This document shows, one piece after another, positions 42,750-53,222 of a stretch of 64,000 nucleotides of DNA (position 1 is the stretch's first letter; each line of letters starts with the position of its first letter). The notes under the pieces are model-generated. The model saw nothing but the letters and a program-made list of their open reading frames with translations, was not told the DNA's origin and did not search any database. The DNA is from Steinernema hermaphroditum (taxonomy: Eukaryota; Nematoda; Chromadorea; Rhabditida; Steinernematidae): positions 14,632,001 through 14,696,000 of the forward strand of contig CM059622.1 in assembly GCA_030435675.1 (NCBI GenBank). Reading direction: 5' to 3'. The position numbers and the translations under genes are program-made.

Positions 42750-45710
42750 CCCTGAGATTGAATTTTTAGGTAAACATGAAATTTACATGCACCGCGAGCG
42801 CGAAAAGACGCGAAATATCGGTCAGCCGCGAATCGCGCGAGGAGAAACGGTTGACACGCGGTCAGAAATCGATGGATAACACGCGAGCACATCCAGGAAA
42901 CGGAAATTTACAAAAATTAATTGCCGAAAAATCGTGCAAATTCCCTCAAAATCGACAGTCAGACGTTTAGTGGTGGCGTGGTCTCAACACGATTTCGACC
43001 ATTTGCGCGAACTTCGAATGTTCCGCAGTGGTTTTTGGTGGAAATCGCGTGGACAGTTGCCAAAAAGGATTTCGGGAACAAAAATCATTACCGTGGAGCT
43101 CTTCTCCACGGTAATGAAACACTCAGGATGAAATGATATGAACTACTTACCCCTCAGAAATCAGATTTTTTTCTCCGAAATCTCAGAAATCAAAACTGAA
43201 AAATGAGAAATTTCCACTCATAAATCGAAAACAAGGAAGCAGGAAATCAGAAAACACGAGCGCACGCCTAAAAATTGCTCTAGACCTCGTATTCAGTAAT
43301 AAATTGTTCACAAATAGCGCAAACAATGACCACAAACTTGTTTAACTCCATACATGGCGCGAATATGGCACTTCTTCACCTGAATCGTTTGAATTCTCAG
43401 CGCACAACCGCCACAAATGGCGGGAACCTCAGGGTCTCACAACGATGGCGGAATATTTGTGCGCGCCGTTGCGGAACCGTGGTGTTTGTCGTGTGAGTCC
43501 CACCCGGAAGCCCCATACCGTACCCCCGTGAGCAGCGCGCGTGAGCTGACGCCCCGCCGTTGGAGAAGCCCAGTTTTTTCTTCTGGTTCTGCTCGTTCTC
43601 GTTTTCCGCTCCCACTCGAGCGTTTGTATTTTTGTCCCTATGTCCCTATGTAAAATTTATGTCGGCGTGCATTTGTGACTGATTTCTTTGGTCTTCTGTT
43701 GATTAAATCCTGCTCGGCGTTACAAGGTAACAATCCATTTCTTATCTGTTGCGTAATGAGACCGTTTTAGGAATGCACCCGAGATCCATGAAGAAGGCGA
43801 TCAAAGTCGATCCTGAGCCGCACCTCATTTCAGCCGCGCCTCTTCACTGCTCATAGATTACTTAAGGTCGGTTCTTATTTGTATCGCGAATGGGGCAATT
43901 CACAGACGAAGACGCAGATAGCGAACTTTTAAAAACTTCCGCATTGAAATTTTCAGAAATTTTAGATGTTTTAAAAACAAGTTCTTTTATTGTTAAGAAT
44001 AACCTTTGTGTGTTCTAACCTGACCGTACCTTTTAGAACTTATTACGCAGGCTATGATTATAACCATAGCCGTTTTTAAGCTGATTGCTTTTAAACTAAG
44101 TGAATTTGTTCAAAGTGACTGCGATGAAACGACTGCGATCGGCCTTTCTACTTCAACGTCATTGATCAGCTGGTAAAGGAAACCTATAGGCCTAAGCAAA
44201 ACGACAAATTATCGAAGGCCTATTGTCCGATCGTACCACTACTTCAGCCAAATCTCTCTGCCACTTTGAGGCCGCCAACTACGTCGCTATATGACCCTTC
44301 GAGGTGCGGTTGACTCCCTGGTGCTTAATACTTGTTATGTAATGTTCTTATCTAATCCTTGCTATTTACGTCTACTGGTTTGGTTAGGATCAAGTGCGCC
44401 GCTCTCAGTGATCTGCTCTCCTCCAAGCAGCCTTTGTCTCAGCGCCTTTGGCCTTTTCCGAACTTTCTCTATAGCTCGTAGGCGACAAGGGTGGGAGATT
44501 AATCGATTAGCGTCGATTAGCTTTTGACTATCTTACAGACATAAGTGTATTTTGGCTTCCGGGCGAGTTTAGTCGACTCTCAACCATCTTTTACTGTGTT
44601 GTCCCTTACTTTAAAGCACGGAAAGGAATAAGAAAATTTCATGTTTTTTATACAGGCTCGAAAGAGAAACCAAGCTCACGTGACACTGGCGAATGGCATG
44701 CCAGAAGGATATGTGGGCCTGCTCGCTGACGACGCTCAAATCTACTTTGGCGTATCCTTCGAAACCTAAAGTCAAACTCTTTTTCAAAAAGAAGAATTCG
44801 AGCGGACCTTTCGAAAACGCCTTTGTTTCCAAACTTTCCATGTCCTATGTGCAAATTTCGCGACTTCTATAGGCGCTTGTCCTCGCTGGGGTTCTTTGAA
44901 ATGCTCAGAATCAATAAATATGAATGGTCTTCCCTGTTAAACGATCTGATTTTAACAGTACTCAATGTTTAGGTTTGCACTTAGCGTCAAGCAATGCGGC
45001 TGTTGAGCAGGCGGTGGAAGTCCGAAGTTAGCGTCAAGCACAGTCTCTTTTACAGGATCTCTTGTTCGCTACCCGGCGACGTAGTTTAAAACCAAGTTGC
45101 TCATGGAAGCTTAATCTACAAGCTTACAAAATATCCACAGGAGCGGTGCAGATTGTCGATTTTCGCTTTCGGCCGACCTCGATCTACTACAACATCCGCT
45201 GCGGATTCGCAGCGCAAGAAGTGGTCAAAATTTCAGGTTTCTTTTTGAATCGATCGTCTTATACGACTGATTGCTTTTAAAGTAAGTGGATTTGTTCAGG
45301 ATGACTGCGACCTAACGATCGACCAAGTACTTCAACGTCATCGACTGGCTGGTAGAGGAATCTCATAAGTCGATATCTAAACACGATGGTCTGGAAAATG
45401 GCAAATTATCGAGAGCCTATTGACGAGAACGTTGAACATGATGGGAACACTTCGAATGAACAAGGCGACGTAAGGACTCTCGTTTGTAGGCCTTGATTTA
45501 GATTCGCAGAACCAGCGGCCAGCGATCTCCTTCTCCGCCACATCAGCATCTAGTTCAACGAAGTACTTGTTAATGCTGCGCAAAGAATAAAATGTTTTCA
45601 AATTCTATTCTCGGTCATATCTCATTCGGCACAACTGTGATGGACTGCAATGGACATATCTCTATGTTGACTTACAGCTAGCTTCAGTGCTGATAGTTTC
45701 AGGTAAAGCC
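42750..45710. other. long intergenic stretch with unassigned coding-like islands and a repeat pair
   Basis: A repeat of about 150 bases occurs at 44080-44225 and 45257-45422 (both with TGATTGCTTTTAAA and TTCAACGTCAT). Minus-strand frames at 44611-44841 (KGPLEFFFLKKSLTLGFEGY) and about 45418-45574 (INKYFVELDADVAEKEIAGR), the latter after a TTTGCGCAG acceptor, look protein-like but match no family I know. A plus-strand frame at 45110-45240 (GAVQIVDFRFRPTSIYY) competes. No confident gene model. Confidence 0.35.
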
Positions 45711-46635
45711 ATGAACTCGATACCGTTGAAACATTGGGACGACGTAATCGTACTACTTCAAGTGTACGCTGCTGTCAAACTTCCCCGACTTTTGGAGTTA
45801 TCCCTGCCAGACGCGGTTCGCTTAGAAGTGGTGAAGAATAAGTATCGGCGGAAGATTTCAAGGTCAATGCGTACTGACGGAAGCGCTCTTGAAATCGATG
45901 TAACAACACGCAACCGAGAGGAGAGTGATCTGGAACTTGAAGACCAGTTCGAACTGAAGCAATTAATGCTATGTGGTGCTGCAGCGCAGGTCACTGCTAC
46001 TCAACAAGCCGTAGTAGTCAGAAATTTCTGTGAAAGTCGATGTATTCCGGCGTTTGGCTCAACAGTCTCCTTCGTAAAAGTGACAAATAACGACACTTTC
46101 AAACTGGAAGCTATCCGCCCGCATTTTATGCATTTGAAGCTCGTGCAGTTCAGCAGTTCAAGCAACGATATCAAGAAGTTCGTGAGAAAGAATGTTGAAG
46201 GAGGAATGTTGAAATACATTGCGGAAGTAGATTCCGAGATCGACGAAGAACTGTTTGACATCTTCATGAATTTCTTCGTCGCCGGCAAGGCTGTTCGCGT
46301 CGAACTTGGAGACGCAATGGTTAAGAAGAACTACAGCGTCGTAGAGAAAATTATTAGCGCTTGGAAGAAGGACGCAATCGAACTGGGTGAGAAAGAATGG
46401 TTCTGCAAAATCAATAAGCACTACGCGAAGCACCTGAAAGAAACATTCAAATTGGCTAAGCAAGGGTCAAAGGATTTCGTCAAGGAATTCATCGCGGGTG
46501 ACCACAAATGCACTTTGATCGTTGACAATTTCCGTGTGATAGTTTCCATAAAAGTAAGTTCTCTTGCTGCAAGCACATCTAGTAATGTTGTTTCAGACTA
46601 CAAGGAGAGACGACATGTTTCCTGATCTGCTATGA
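45711..46635 (+). CDS. highly divergent member of the F-box-like family (293 aa)
   Basis: Start chosen at MNSIPLKHWDDVIVLLQ, which aligns with MDSVPYKFCEEVIGLL; TTTCAG lies 9 bases upstream. Exon 45711-46553 joins 46597-46635 across a 43-base intron (GTAAGT..GTTTCAG), ending TTRRDDMFPDLL; reading through would stop at 46625. Later similarity is weak: AIRPHFMHLKLVQFSSSSND, VDSEIDEELFDIFMNFF and VEKIISAWKKDAIELG take the place of the ED..FL and TVKDVFKRW motifs. The F-box-like WRxAA helix is not obvious. AATAAAG is at about 46713. Family membership is tentative. Confidence 0.6.
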
Positions 46636-47193
46636 ACCATCTGACATGATGTGATGGATGTTATTTATTCTGCCATAAATAATTGTGCTGTACTCTCCGA
46701 AATGTGGTATGGAAATAAAGTTGCACGGCTTACGATAGCCCCTGAGCCGACAACTGTCCGATGACTCTCCTCCGATCAGATGTTTGCGGCGAACGAGTTA
46801 AGGGGAGGAGCTTGAGGCGGATAGAAGAGAACCGTTCTGAAGGTTAGTTGGTTACTGGTAGTGGCCGCGGAGAATATCTAGTCTCTCCTCCACTGATCTC
46901 TCCCGGCGACGGCTCTTAGATCTCTGGCGAATCTGTTGCTCGTCGGTCGGCGTTGAGAGGCCTGGGTGGCGAGTTCCGGTATCATTTCCAGCTCTCTTTT
47001 CCAAGAAAGAAAATTTCCAAGAAAAGATAGAGCAGCTCGCTCTCAGAGAGCTGACGACTACGAGCGATCGCTAGTCGCTCTGACTCGGCAGAGGTTCGGG
47101 CCCAGCCAGGTAGGAACCGAAATAGTGGTTTGACCAGAGGAAATTTTGTTTCCGCTATCTTTAGATGTTGGTCCACGGTAACGGGCAACCACG
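46636..47193. other. intergenic stretch, no gene recognised
   Basis: GC-rich unique sequence. CCGACAACTGTCCGATGACTC (first 20 bases considered) recurs at about 51262 near another family member, so part is repeat-derived. Confidence 0.35.
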
Positions 47194-47401
47194 GCAACTG
47201 CTTGAAGTGCATCACGCTAGATTTGAGCGATCACGAGGTGAGCCATTTGCGAACTCAACCCAAACGCAAGAACACCAAAATGCACACGGATTTGGTGTTC
47301 TTGATCTCGATCCGGAGCTGCGAGTTCACCGGTCTCTCTTCTCCGCAAATGGCTCACCTCATGATCGCTCGAATATAGCGTAATGCACTTCAAGCAGTTG
47401 C
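47194..47401. repeat. nested inverted-repeat element
   Basis: Outer arms of 58 bases (47194-47251 and 47344-47401) start GCAACTGCTTGAAGTGCAT and differ at a handful of positions. Inside lies a second palindrome, AAGAACACCAAA..TTTGGTGTTCTT (about 47270-47300). It could fold as one long hairpin with an inner stem. Confidence 0.75.
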
Positions 47402-47800
47402 CCGTTGTCCGTAGCTCTTCGCCCACATCGCCTTCGTTCCTGTCCTGAATCTTTCCCTATATTTATCGATAAACAGGGATGAGCGGAGGGTAAAGGACCC
47501 AGATTGGAGCCGCTATTGGTGGCAATCCTTGACGCGGTTAAGAATTTAGATGCTTCATCACCGCCCGCGTCTATAGCGAAAATCGCTAGATAAATTCCAG
47601 ATATCTTATGCTTGTAGTGGTCCCTAATAAAGATCATGTGGTAGAGGAGGAAAAGATCTAAGGGGTGCACCAACCGCTACGCTCATGAAGGTCCTGACAA
47701 CGGCAAGGAAGCAGACTCGGAATCCAAGCTTCTGGAACTCTGGGGGGCAATTTCCTGGAAGCCGTCGACATGGGACGGGAGGCGAGCCTCATGTTGAACG
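47402..47800. other. intergenic stretch, probably degenerate retrotransposon sequence
   Basis: GC-rich frames on both strands run into the gag-like fragment that follows. No intact gene. Confidence 0.35.
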
Positions 47801-47806
47801 CGGATC

Positions 47807-47966
47807 TTGGGGAAGGCCCACTTTGCGGCTGCCCCATCGACGACCGCGCCGGGACCAGCTCTTGTCGGGAGTACGAGGCTCCCATTTCCGTCGTTACCAC
47901 AGTGGCAACCGAAGAAGTTTCCAGGGAACCGAGTAGACTGGGAAGAGTTTGAGACTGATTTTGAAC
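47807..47966 (+). pseudogene. BEL/Pao-type gag-like fragment
   Basis: PSLPQWQPKKFPGNRVDWEE is the LP..KFSGxxxDWxxF signature (DUF1759 region) of BEL/Pao retrotransposon polyproteins. The frame ends where mariner sequence begins (CTACCTTATTCAGCACGCTA at about 47967), so a mariner element inserted into or next to it. Confidence 0.6.
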
Positions 47967-48014
47967 TACACTACCTTATTCAGCACGCTAAATTACTTAC
48001 GTATAACCCAAATA

Positions 48015-48530
48015 TCACTTGAAGTGGTCATGTTTAGCGTCGATACAGGGGTGAAGATGCTTCTTGAAAATTAGGCCAATGCACGCAGGGGTTTTCAGGC
48101 TAATTTCTTCCCAGGTTTGCTCTAGTGTTCTCTTCAGGGAGTCTTTGATGGCTGGGCGTCTTCGCCAAGCGTTCTTCTCCAAGATGTACCAAATGGCGCA
48201 CTTCGTCCGATTCACATCCGGCGAATTGGACGGCCAAATGTCTTTGGCCTCATAGCTCCATATGTGGTCTGTGCAGAAGGCCATCGATGATTTCGGCATC
48301 CGTCCAGTTCTACCAGAATACCCAATCGTGGTCCAATAAGTGTTTTTTGACCCGGGAAATCAGGTGCATCGTCAAGACCTGTGCTTAGTACACATGAGAG
48401 TCGATTTTAACAACTTTTTCGTGAAAACCAGGGAAATTCTGCTAGTTGTACAGAGTTCGCCCCAAACCATCACAGAGTCGGATAAATGGCTTGTTTTCAC
48501 GCGTTTCGTACGCGGCGTGCCCTTCTGCAG
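48015..48530 (-). pseudogene. mariner transposase remnant, C-terminal part
   Basis: It encodes AKDIWPSNSPDVNRTKCAIW (the WPSNSPDLNP region carrying the third catalytic Asp), YILEKNAWRRRPAIKDSLK and the C terminus IDAKHDHFK. Further upstream in other frames are SVMVWGELC-type residues. The N-terminal DNA-binding half is missing, and frameshifts or stops occur near 48300-48360. The 3' flank matches the element end at the start of the window. Confidence 0.8.
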
Positions 48531-48589
48531 CAGATAGTGATGATTGTGGCTGTTGTGGACCGCTTAAGTTACACAAATCTTCTCATCCC

Positions 48590-48706
48590 AGAAGTACTAA
48601 TGTGAACAATAGGAAAGACACTGTTCGTTCAGGAAAGAGATTAGTTTGTCGACAATTTCGTTCTTTGTAATGGAGATTACCGTTCCACTGCTAGGATTAT
48701 AGACCT
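48590..48706 (-). pseudogene. internal fragment of an F-box-like family gene
   Basis: It encodes DEVYNPSSGTVISITKNEIV, DKLISFLN, closest to the truncated copy at 54507. It is bounded on the right by the Mutator-like transposase sequence and on the left by non-coding DNA. Confidence 0.75.
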
Positions 48707-49971
48707 CATCGAAAGAGATTAGCAAAGTTTCTGAAGTAGTTAGCGGCAATGCCGACTTACATTTGGAGGTTAATGATGATCTGCCTGGTTATGAGGTTGC
48801 GCGTCGCACGTTCAATAGGCAAAAAGCGGTATCGTTTCTGAACATTGATACGTTTCACGCTCCTATACCTCAGGAACTGCAGGTATTTTTGGAGTTTGAA
48901 TTAACTTTGGTAAGTACTACTTAGGCACCACTATCTCCTAGGCCAGTAGGTATCGGCAGTAACTTAATATATCATGCGATGGAAACTTTAAATATCAGCC
49001 TCAAGAAGGTTCGGCTTTTCGGCAGTTATACACGTTGCACGCAATCTACCAGGTGGTGTTGTACTTTCTTCTCAACTTCTAATCGACTATCGTTAGGAAT
49101 TGCCCAACCTCTCGGAATCAGTTTTGAGTGTTACGGCGCCTCTGCCCACAAAGGATACAGCTGACTATTAGTTGATGTTCAAACACATTCGGGACGCTCT
49201 GCTGCTAGAGTTCGGGGATACCGGCGTGGCTAAAGTATTCCACTTCGACATGGAGCCGGCAGCAATGAATGCTGCAAAACAGGTTTTTTGAAATTCAACT
49301 GTGAAGTCATGCTACTTCCATTTTTCGAAAGTTAGCACACGTTAAAGGTCGCATATTTCGTGTCCCATGTGTAGAACGTCATGGAGAAAGTTGCCACCTT
49401 AGGCTTGAAAGTTATTTATGACCGTTCCACAAACGCCTCCTTCTGCACATGGATAAGAACTTTCATTGGATCTGCGCAAGCCCCAAACTCTTACTGCCAC
49501 TTCATTTTGGATTATCTTCGCGAGAACATGCCACAATCTTACGAACCGGCCGAAAATGCTAAGATTCGCCAATTGTTCCAGTACTTCAATGACTATTGGG
49601 CGAGATACCGCAACTCTTGGTCACATTTTGATAATGACGGCCCGCGGACGACGAACCACGCTGAAGGGTGGCATAACCAGCTGCGTGCTATTTTCCCCTC
49701 GATTCATCCATCCTTCGGATGCTTTCTATCTATCATGAGAAAGGAGATTAATGCTAGTGCAACTCGCGCGCTACAACTTCTAAGACGGCAACGTGATATT
49801 CGCATGAGAGCAACTGTCTATAGCGAGTCGGAGCGCCGTGTTCAGGATTCAAAGGAGAAACTGAGTTTCTATTTGGCTCAACTTGAAGAGTTGCCACGTT
49901 TCGAAGGGTCGAAGGGTCACGATCTTCCATGGCAAGTTCCATGGAAATTTCCATGGCAAGTTACACTTTAA
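48706..49971 (+). pseudogene. Mutator-like (MULE) transposase, broken
   Basis: Pieces in different frames keep the order of a MULE transposase. They are: N-terminal EVARRTFNRQKAVSFLN and PIPQELQVF with an exon end at about 48910; FRQLYTLHAIYQ; FKHIRDALLLEFGDTGVAKV with FHFDMEPAAMNAAKQVF; CYFHFSK; and the long C-terminal frame 49381-49971 with RTTNHAEGWHNQLRAIF and IMRKEI. The FHFD and NHxEGWHN motifs are characteristic. Stops and shifts near 49090 and 49290 make it non-functional. Its left part recurs inverted at 53742-53883. Confidence 0.75.
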
Positions 49972-50014
49972 TAATAAAAATAAAAACAGCATTGTCAAAT
50001 CCTCTTCGTAAGGA

Positions 50015-50998
50015 TCAGTAATACGTGGTATATCGTAACTCACCTGAAATCTCGAGAACAACATCTCGAGATTTCTTGTTAAAGTTCAATTCGCATCTCA
50101 GGAACGACTCTGTTTCTGTCCTCCAATCAACGATGACATACGTCGTGCATTCACGATTTCCGCGCTCTACGTACCTGGTGACGCCTTCCGGTACCGTCAG
50201 AGAGAGCAGCTCTTTTTCGGTGACATTTGAGGTCGCACTAATGTCGCTTGCTTCCCCAGTTTCGCACCACCGCTTAAAGACATCCTTCACGGTTCTCATA
50301 GTCATCATCTGACTCTCTGCACTCGGGCAAACGCCAATGGACATCTTGGTCGGCTTCCGCAGGAGATCGATGAGGAGATCGTCGACTTTCTCTGAGTGTG
50401 GCCAGTCTGGATCATAGAAGTTAAGATCTAGACGTCGCAGTCTGGTGTTATTCTTCGTTTGCGCCACCAGGTAGTCTTCCGAGTGCTGATTATAATAGTC
50501 AATCTTCATGTGATCGAAGCTGACATATCGTTGAAATACTTGAAGGTCCTCATCTCGATCTTCGGGAGAACCGTACAACGTGTAGTAATGCGAACAATAG
50601 GAAAGACACTGTGCGTTGAGGAAAGGTATCAGTTTTTCGACGAGCTCCTTGTTTGAGATGGAAAATACCGGTTCATCGGTAAAACTAAACCCCAAATAGA
50701 GCTCCTCCCAAACGGCAACTCGGCTGATTCTGATAAAGCGACGATCCATAGTAAGAAGTTCACTGATTGATTTTGGAAGCTTCATATCGTGAAACATCCT
50801 CATATCTCTTCTTAAGTGACAATCCCACCTTTCTGGAATATTCCTCCCAACTGTGATTTCGAGAATACACAGATTTTCGTCGTACTTCTCTGCAGCAATC
50901 CTCCACAGTCCGCTCAGATGTCTCGCTCGCCAAAGAGGTATCGTCGAAACGGCTGACCCGATGACATCTTCACAAAACTTGTACGGAACGCGGTCCAT
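50015..50998 (-). CDS. F-box-like family protein (327 aa)
   Basis: Complete minus-strand frame from MDRVPYKFCEDVIGSAV; the TTTCAG acceptor lies 13 bases upstream of the ATG. Landmarks are LSGLWRIAAEKYDENL, LLTMDRRFIRI, ELVEKLIPFLNAQ, HSEDYLVAQTKNN, WPHSEKVDDLLIDLLRK and EKELLSLTVPEGV. Only four residues separate the two F-box-like helices where others have about ten (STIPLWRARHLSGLW). The usual bipartite upstream block was not found; instead GAACGTAACTAGACGCGCTT precedes it, shared with the copy at 54507. The gene ends 44 bases from the MULE remnant. Confidence 0.8.
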   Translation of the reverse strand: MDRVPYKFCEDVIGSAVSTIPLWRARHLSGLWRIAAEKYDENLCILEITVGRNIPERWDCHLRRDMRMFHDMKLPKSISELLTMDRRFIRISRVAVWEELYLGFSFTDEPVFSISNKELVEKLIPFLNAQCLSYCSHYYTLYGSPEDRDEDLQVFQRYVSFDHMKIDYYNQHSEDYLVAQTKNNTRLRRLDLNFYDPDWPHSEKVDDLLIDLLRKPTKMSIGVCPSAESQMMTMRTVKDVFKRWCETGEASDISATSNVTEKELLSLTVPEGVTRYVERGNRECTTYVIVDWRTETESFLRCELNFNKKSRDVVLEISGELRYTTYY

Positions 50999-50999
50999 C

Positions 51000-51583
51000 A
51001 GAGACGAATCTGAAAGTACTTCAGGTGTTACAGTAAACTACGAGCTTACTCGAACGTAACTAGACGCGCTTAACTAGATCAGTTTTTGGGGGCTCATTTG
51101 GGGTGGCAAAAACCGATTATAAGCGATGAGCGTGTATGGCGACGGTTTACCGACCAAAATACGTGAGAAACTGAAGCACCGAATCCTACGAGAATATATA
51201 TGTCAAGTTAAACCGATGCGATGGAGTGCAAACTTCTCGCACGCGTCATAGATGTTCATTAGCCGACAACTGTCCGATGACTCGCCTCCGATGACTCCTT
51301 TGAGCCTTCTCTTCCTCCGGCGTCGCCTGTAGGCACAATGGTGTCAGTTGCTCATTTGCAGGCTTGCCATCGCCGGATGCCGACGTTGTTAACAGCGCGC
51401 ACTCCTGTGCACCATCGCTTAAAGACATCCTTCACGGTTCTCATAGTCATCATCTAACTCTCTGGACTCGGGCAAACGCGAATAGGGTTGTCGAATACTG
51501 AAAAATCCTCGAATATCGAACTTAGTCGAATATTCGATATTCGAAGATCTTCGAATATCGAACCTGGTCGAATTGACTAGAAG
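51000..51583. other. repeat-rich spacer with family fragment and palindromes
   Basis: 51412-51480 (minus strand) is a fragment of the family 3' half, nearly identical to 50260-50335. 51486-51575 holds several copies of TCGAATATCGA in both orientations, including the palindrome TTCGAAGATCTTCGAA. CCGACAACTGTCCGATGACT at about 51262 repeats a motif from about 46748. Confidence 0.55.
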
Positions 51584-53222
51584 TATACTCAGATTAAAAA
51601 AACTCTTGGCAAAACGGCGAGTACTCCCGCCACGACTTATATGTATCGTATGTTCGTACAGCGCCGAAATTACAATGGGATTTTTGAGTTTATGCAAGAA
51701 TCGCGTGTTTTCTTCGCGTACGAGATGTTATTTCAAAAAAACTCAACATTAAGTTGTAGATCCGTCACTGGCGGATCGTTTGCGCCATCATTGAGCGCCA
51801 GAGATAGAATTTCCACGGAGGAGATAGCTTTCTTATCTCCCCGACTTCTGTTTTCCTCTAGTTTCTCGCCTTCTACACTGCGCGTCTTGCTCAAACTGGC
51901 ACCACAGATCGCGCAGCCCGTCCTTGTCATCACAGAATCCATTTGGACTGATATGAAAGCGATTTGAATAAGAACAATGAAAGCGAATAAAAACCGAACA
52001 TTCGCGGTACGAGACCTCTGCGTGTAAATGCGATGTTCTGAGTGCATTGATCTGATCTGCGCTGAATAGCTTTCATATCGGTCCAAATGGATTCTGTGAT
52101 GACAAGGTCGGGCGGCGCGATCTGTTCTGCCAGTTTGGACAAGACGCACAGTGTAGAAGGCGAGAAACTAGGGAAAAACACAAGTCGGGGTGAGAAAAAA
52201 GCTATCTCCTCCGTGGAAATTCTACCTCTGGCGCTCAATGATGGCGCAAACGATCCGCCAGAGACAGATCTACAACATAATGTTTAGTTTCTTCGAAATC
52301 ACACCTCGTACGCAAAGAAAAGGCGCGGCAGGAGCCTCCGAAGAGTTTTTTTAATCTGAGTATAATCGCTGCCGTTTATACTCAGATTAAAAAAACTCTT
52401 CGGAGGCTCCTGCCGCGCCTTATAAAGGTCGTATGTTCGTGCAGCGCCGAAATTTCAATGGGATTTTTGAGTTTGTGGATGAATCGCTTGTTTTCTTTGC
52501 GTACGAGGTGTGATTTCGAAGAAACTAAACATTATGTTGTAGATCTGTCTCTGGCGGATCGTTTGCGCCATCATTGAGCGCCAGAGGTAGAATTTCCACG
52601 GAGGAGATAGCTTTTTTCTCACCCCGACTTGTGTTTTTCCCTAGTTTCTCGCCTTCTACACTGCGCGTCTTGTCCAAACTGGCAGAACAGATCGCGCCGC
52701 CCGACCTTGTCATCACAGAATCCATTTGGACCGATATGAAAGCTATTCAGCGCAGATCAGATCAATGCACTCAGAACATCGCATTTACACGCAGAGGTCT
52801 CGTACCGCGAATGTTCGGTTTTTATTCGCTTTCATTGTTCTTATTCAAATCGCTTTCATATCAGTCCAAATGGATTCTGTGATGACAAGGACGGGCTGCG
52901 CGATCTGTGGTGCCAGTTTGAGCAAGACGCGCAGTGTAGAAGGCGAGAAACTAGAGGAAAACAGAAGTCGGGGAGATAAGAAAGCTATCTCCTCCGTGGA
53001 AATTCTATCTCTGGCGCTCAATGATGGCGCAAACGATCCGCCGGATCTACAACTTAATGTTGAGTTTTTTTGAAATAACATCTCGTACGCGAAGAAAACA
53101 CGCGATTCTTGCATAAACTCAAAAATCCCATTGTAATTTCGGCGCTGTACGAACATACGATACATATAAGTCGTGGCGGGAGTACTCGCCGTTTTGCCAA
53201 GAGTTTTTTTAATCTGAGTATA
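51584..53222. repeat. 1.64-kb near-perfect palindrome made of two fold-back elements
   Basis: Left copy 51584-52364 and right copy 52377-53222 are reverse complements around a 12-base centre (ATCGCTGCCGTT). Each copy starts and ends with TATACTCAGATTAAAAAAAC and is itself an inverted repeat (arms with GCGCCATCATTGAGCGCCAG). The left copy lacks about 68 bases near its inner end; the right lacks about 7 in GATCCGTCACTGGCGGATCG. Reading frames inside appear in mirror pairs and match no known protein. Confidence 0.85.

Noticed and set aside
47658..47936. Overlapping 80-codon frames on both strands
   Set aside because: They sit in degenerate retrotransposon sequence; only the gag-like motif in one frame is meaningful.
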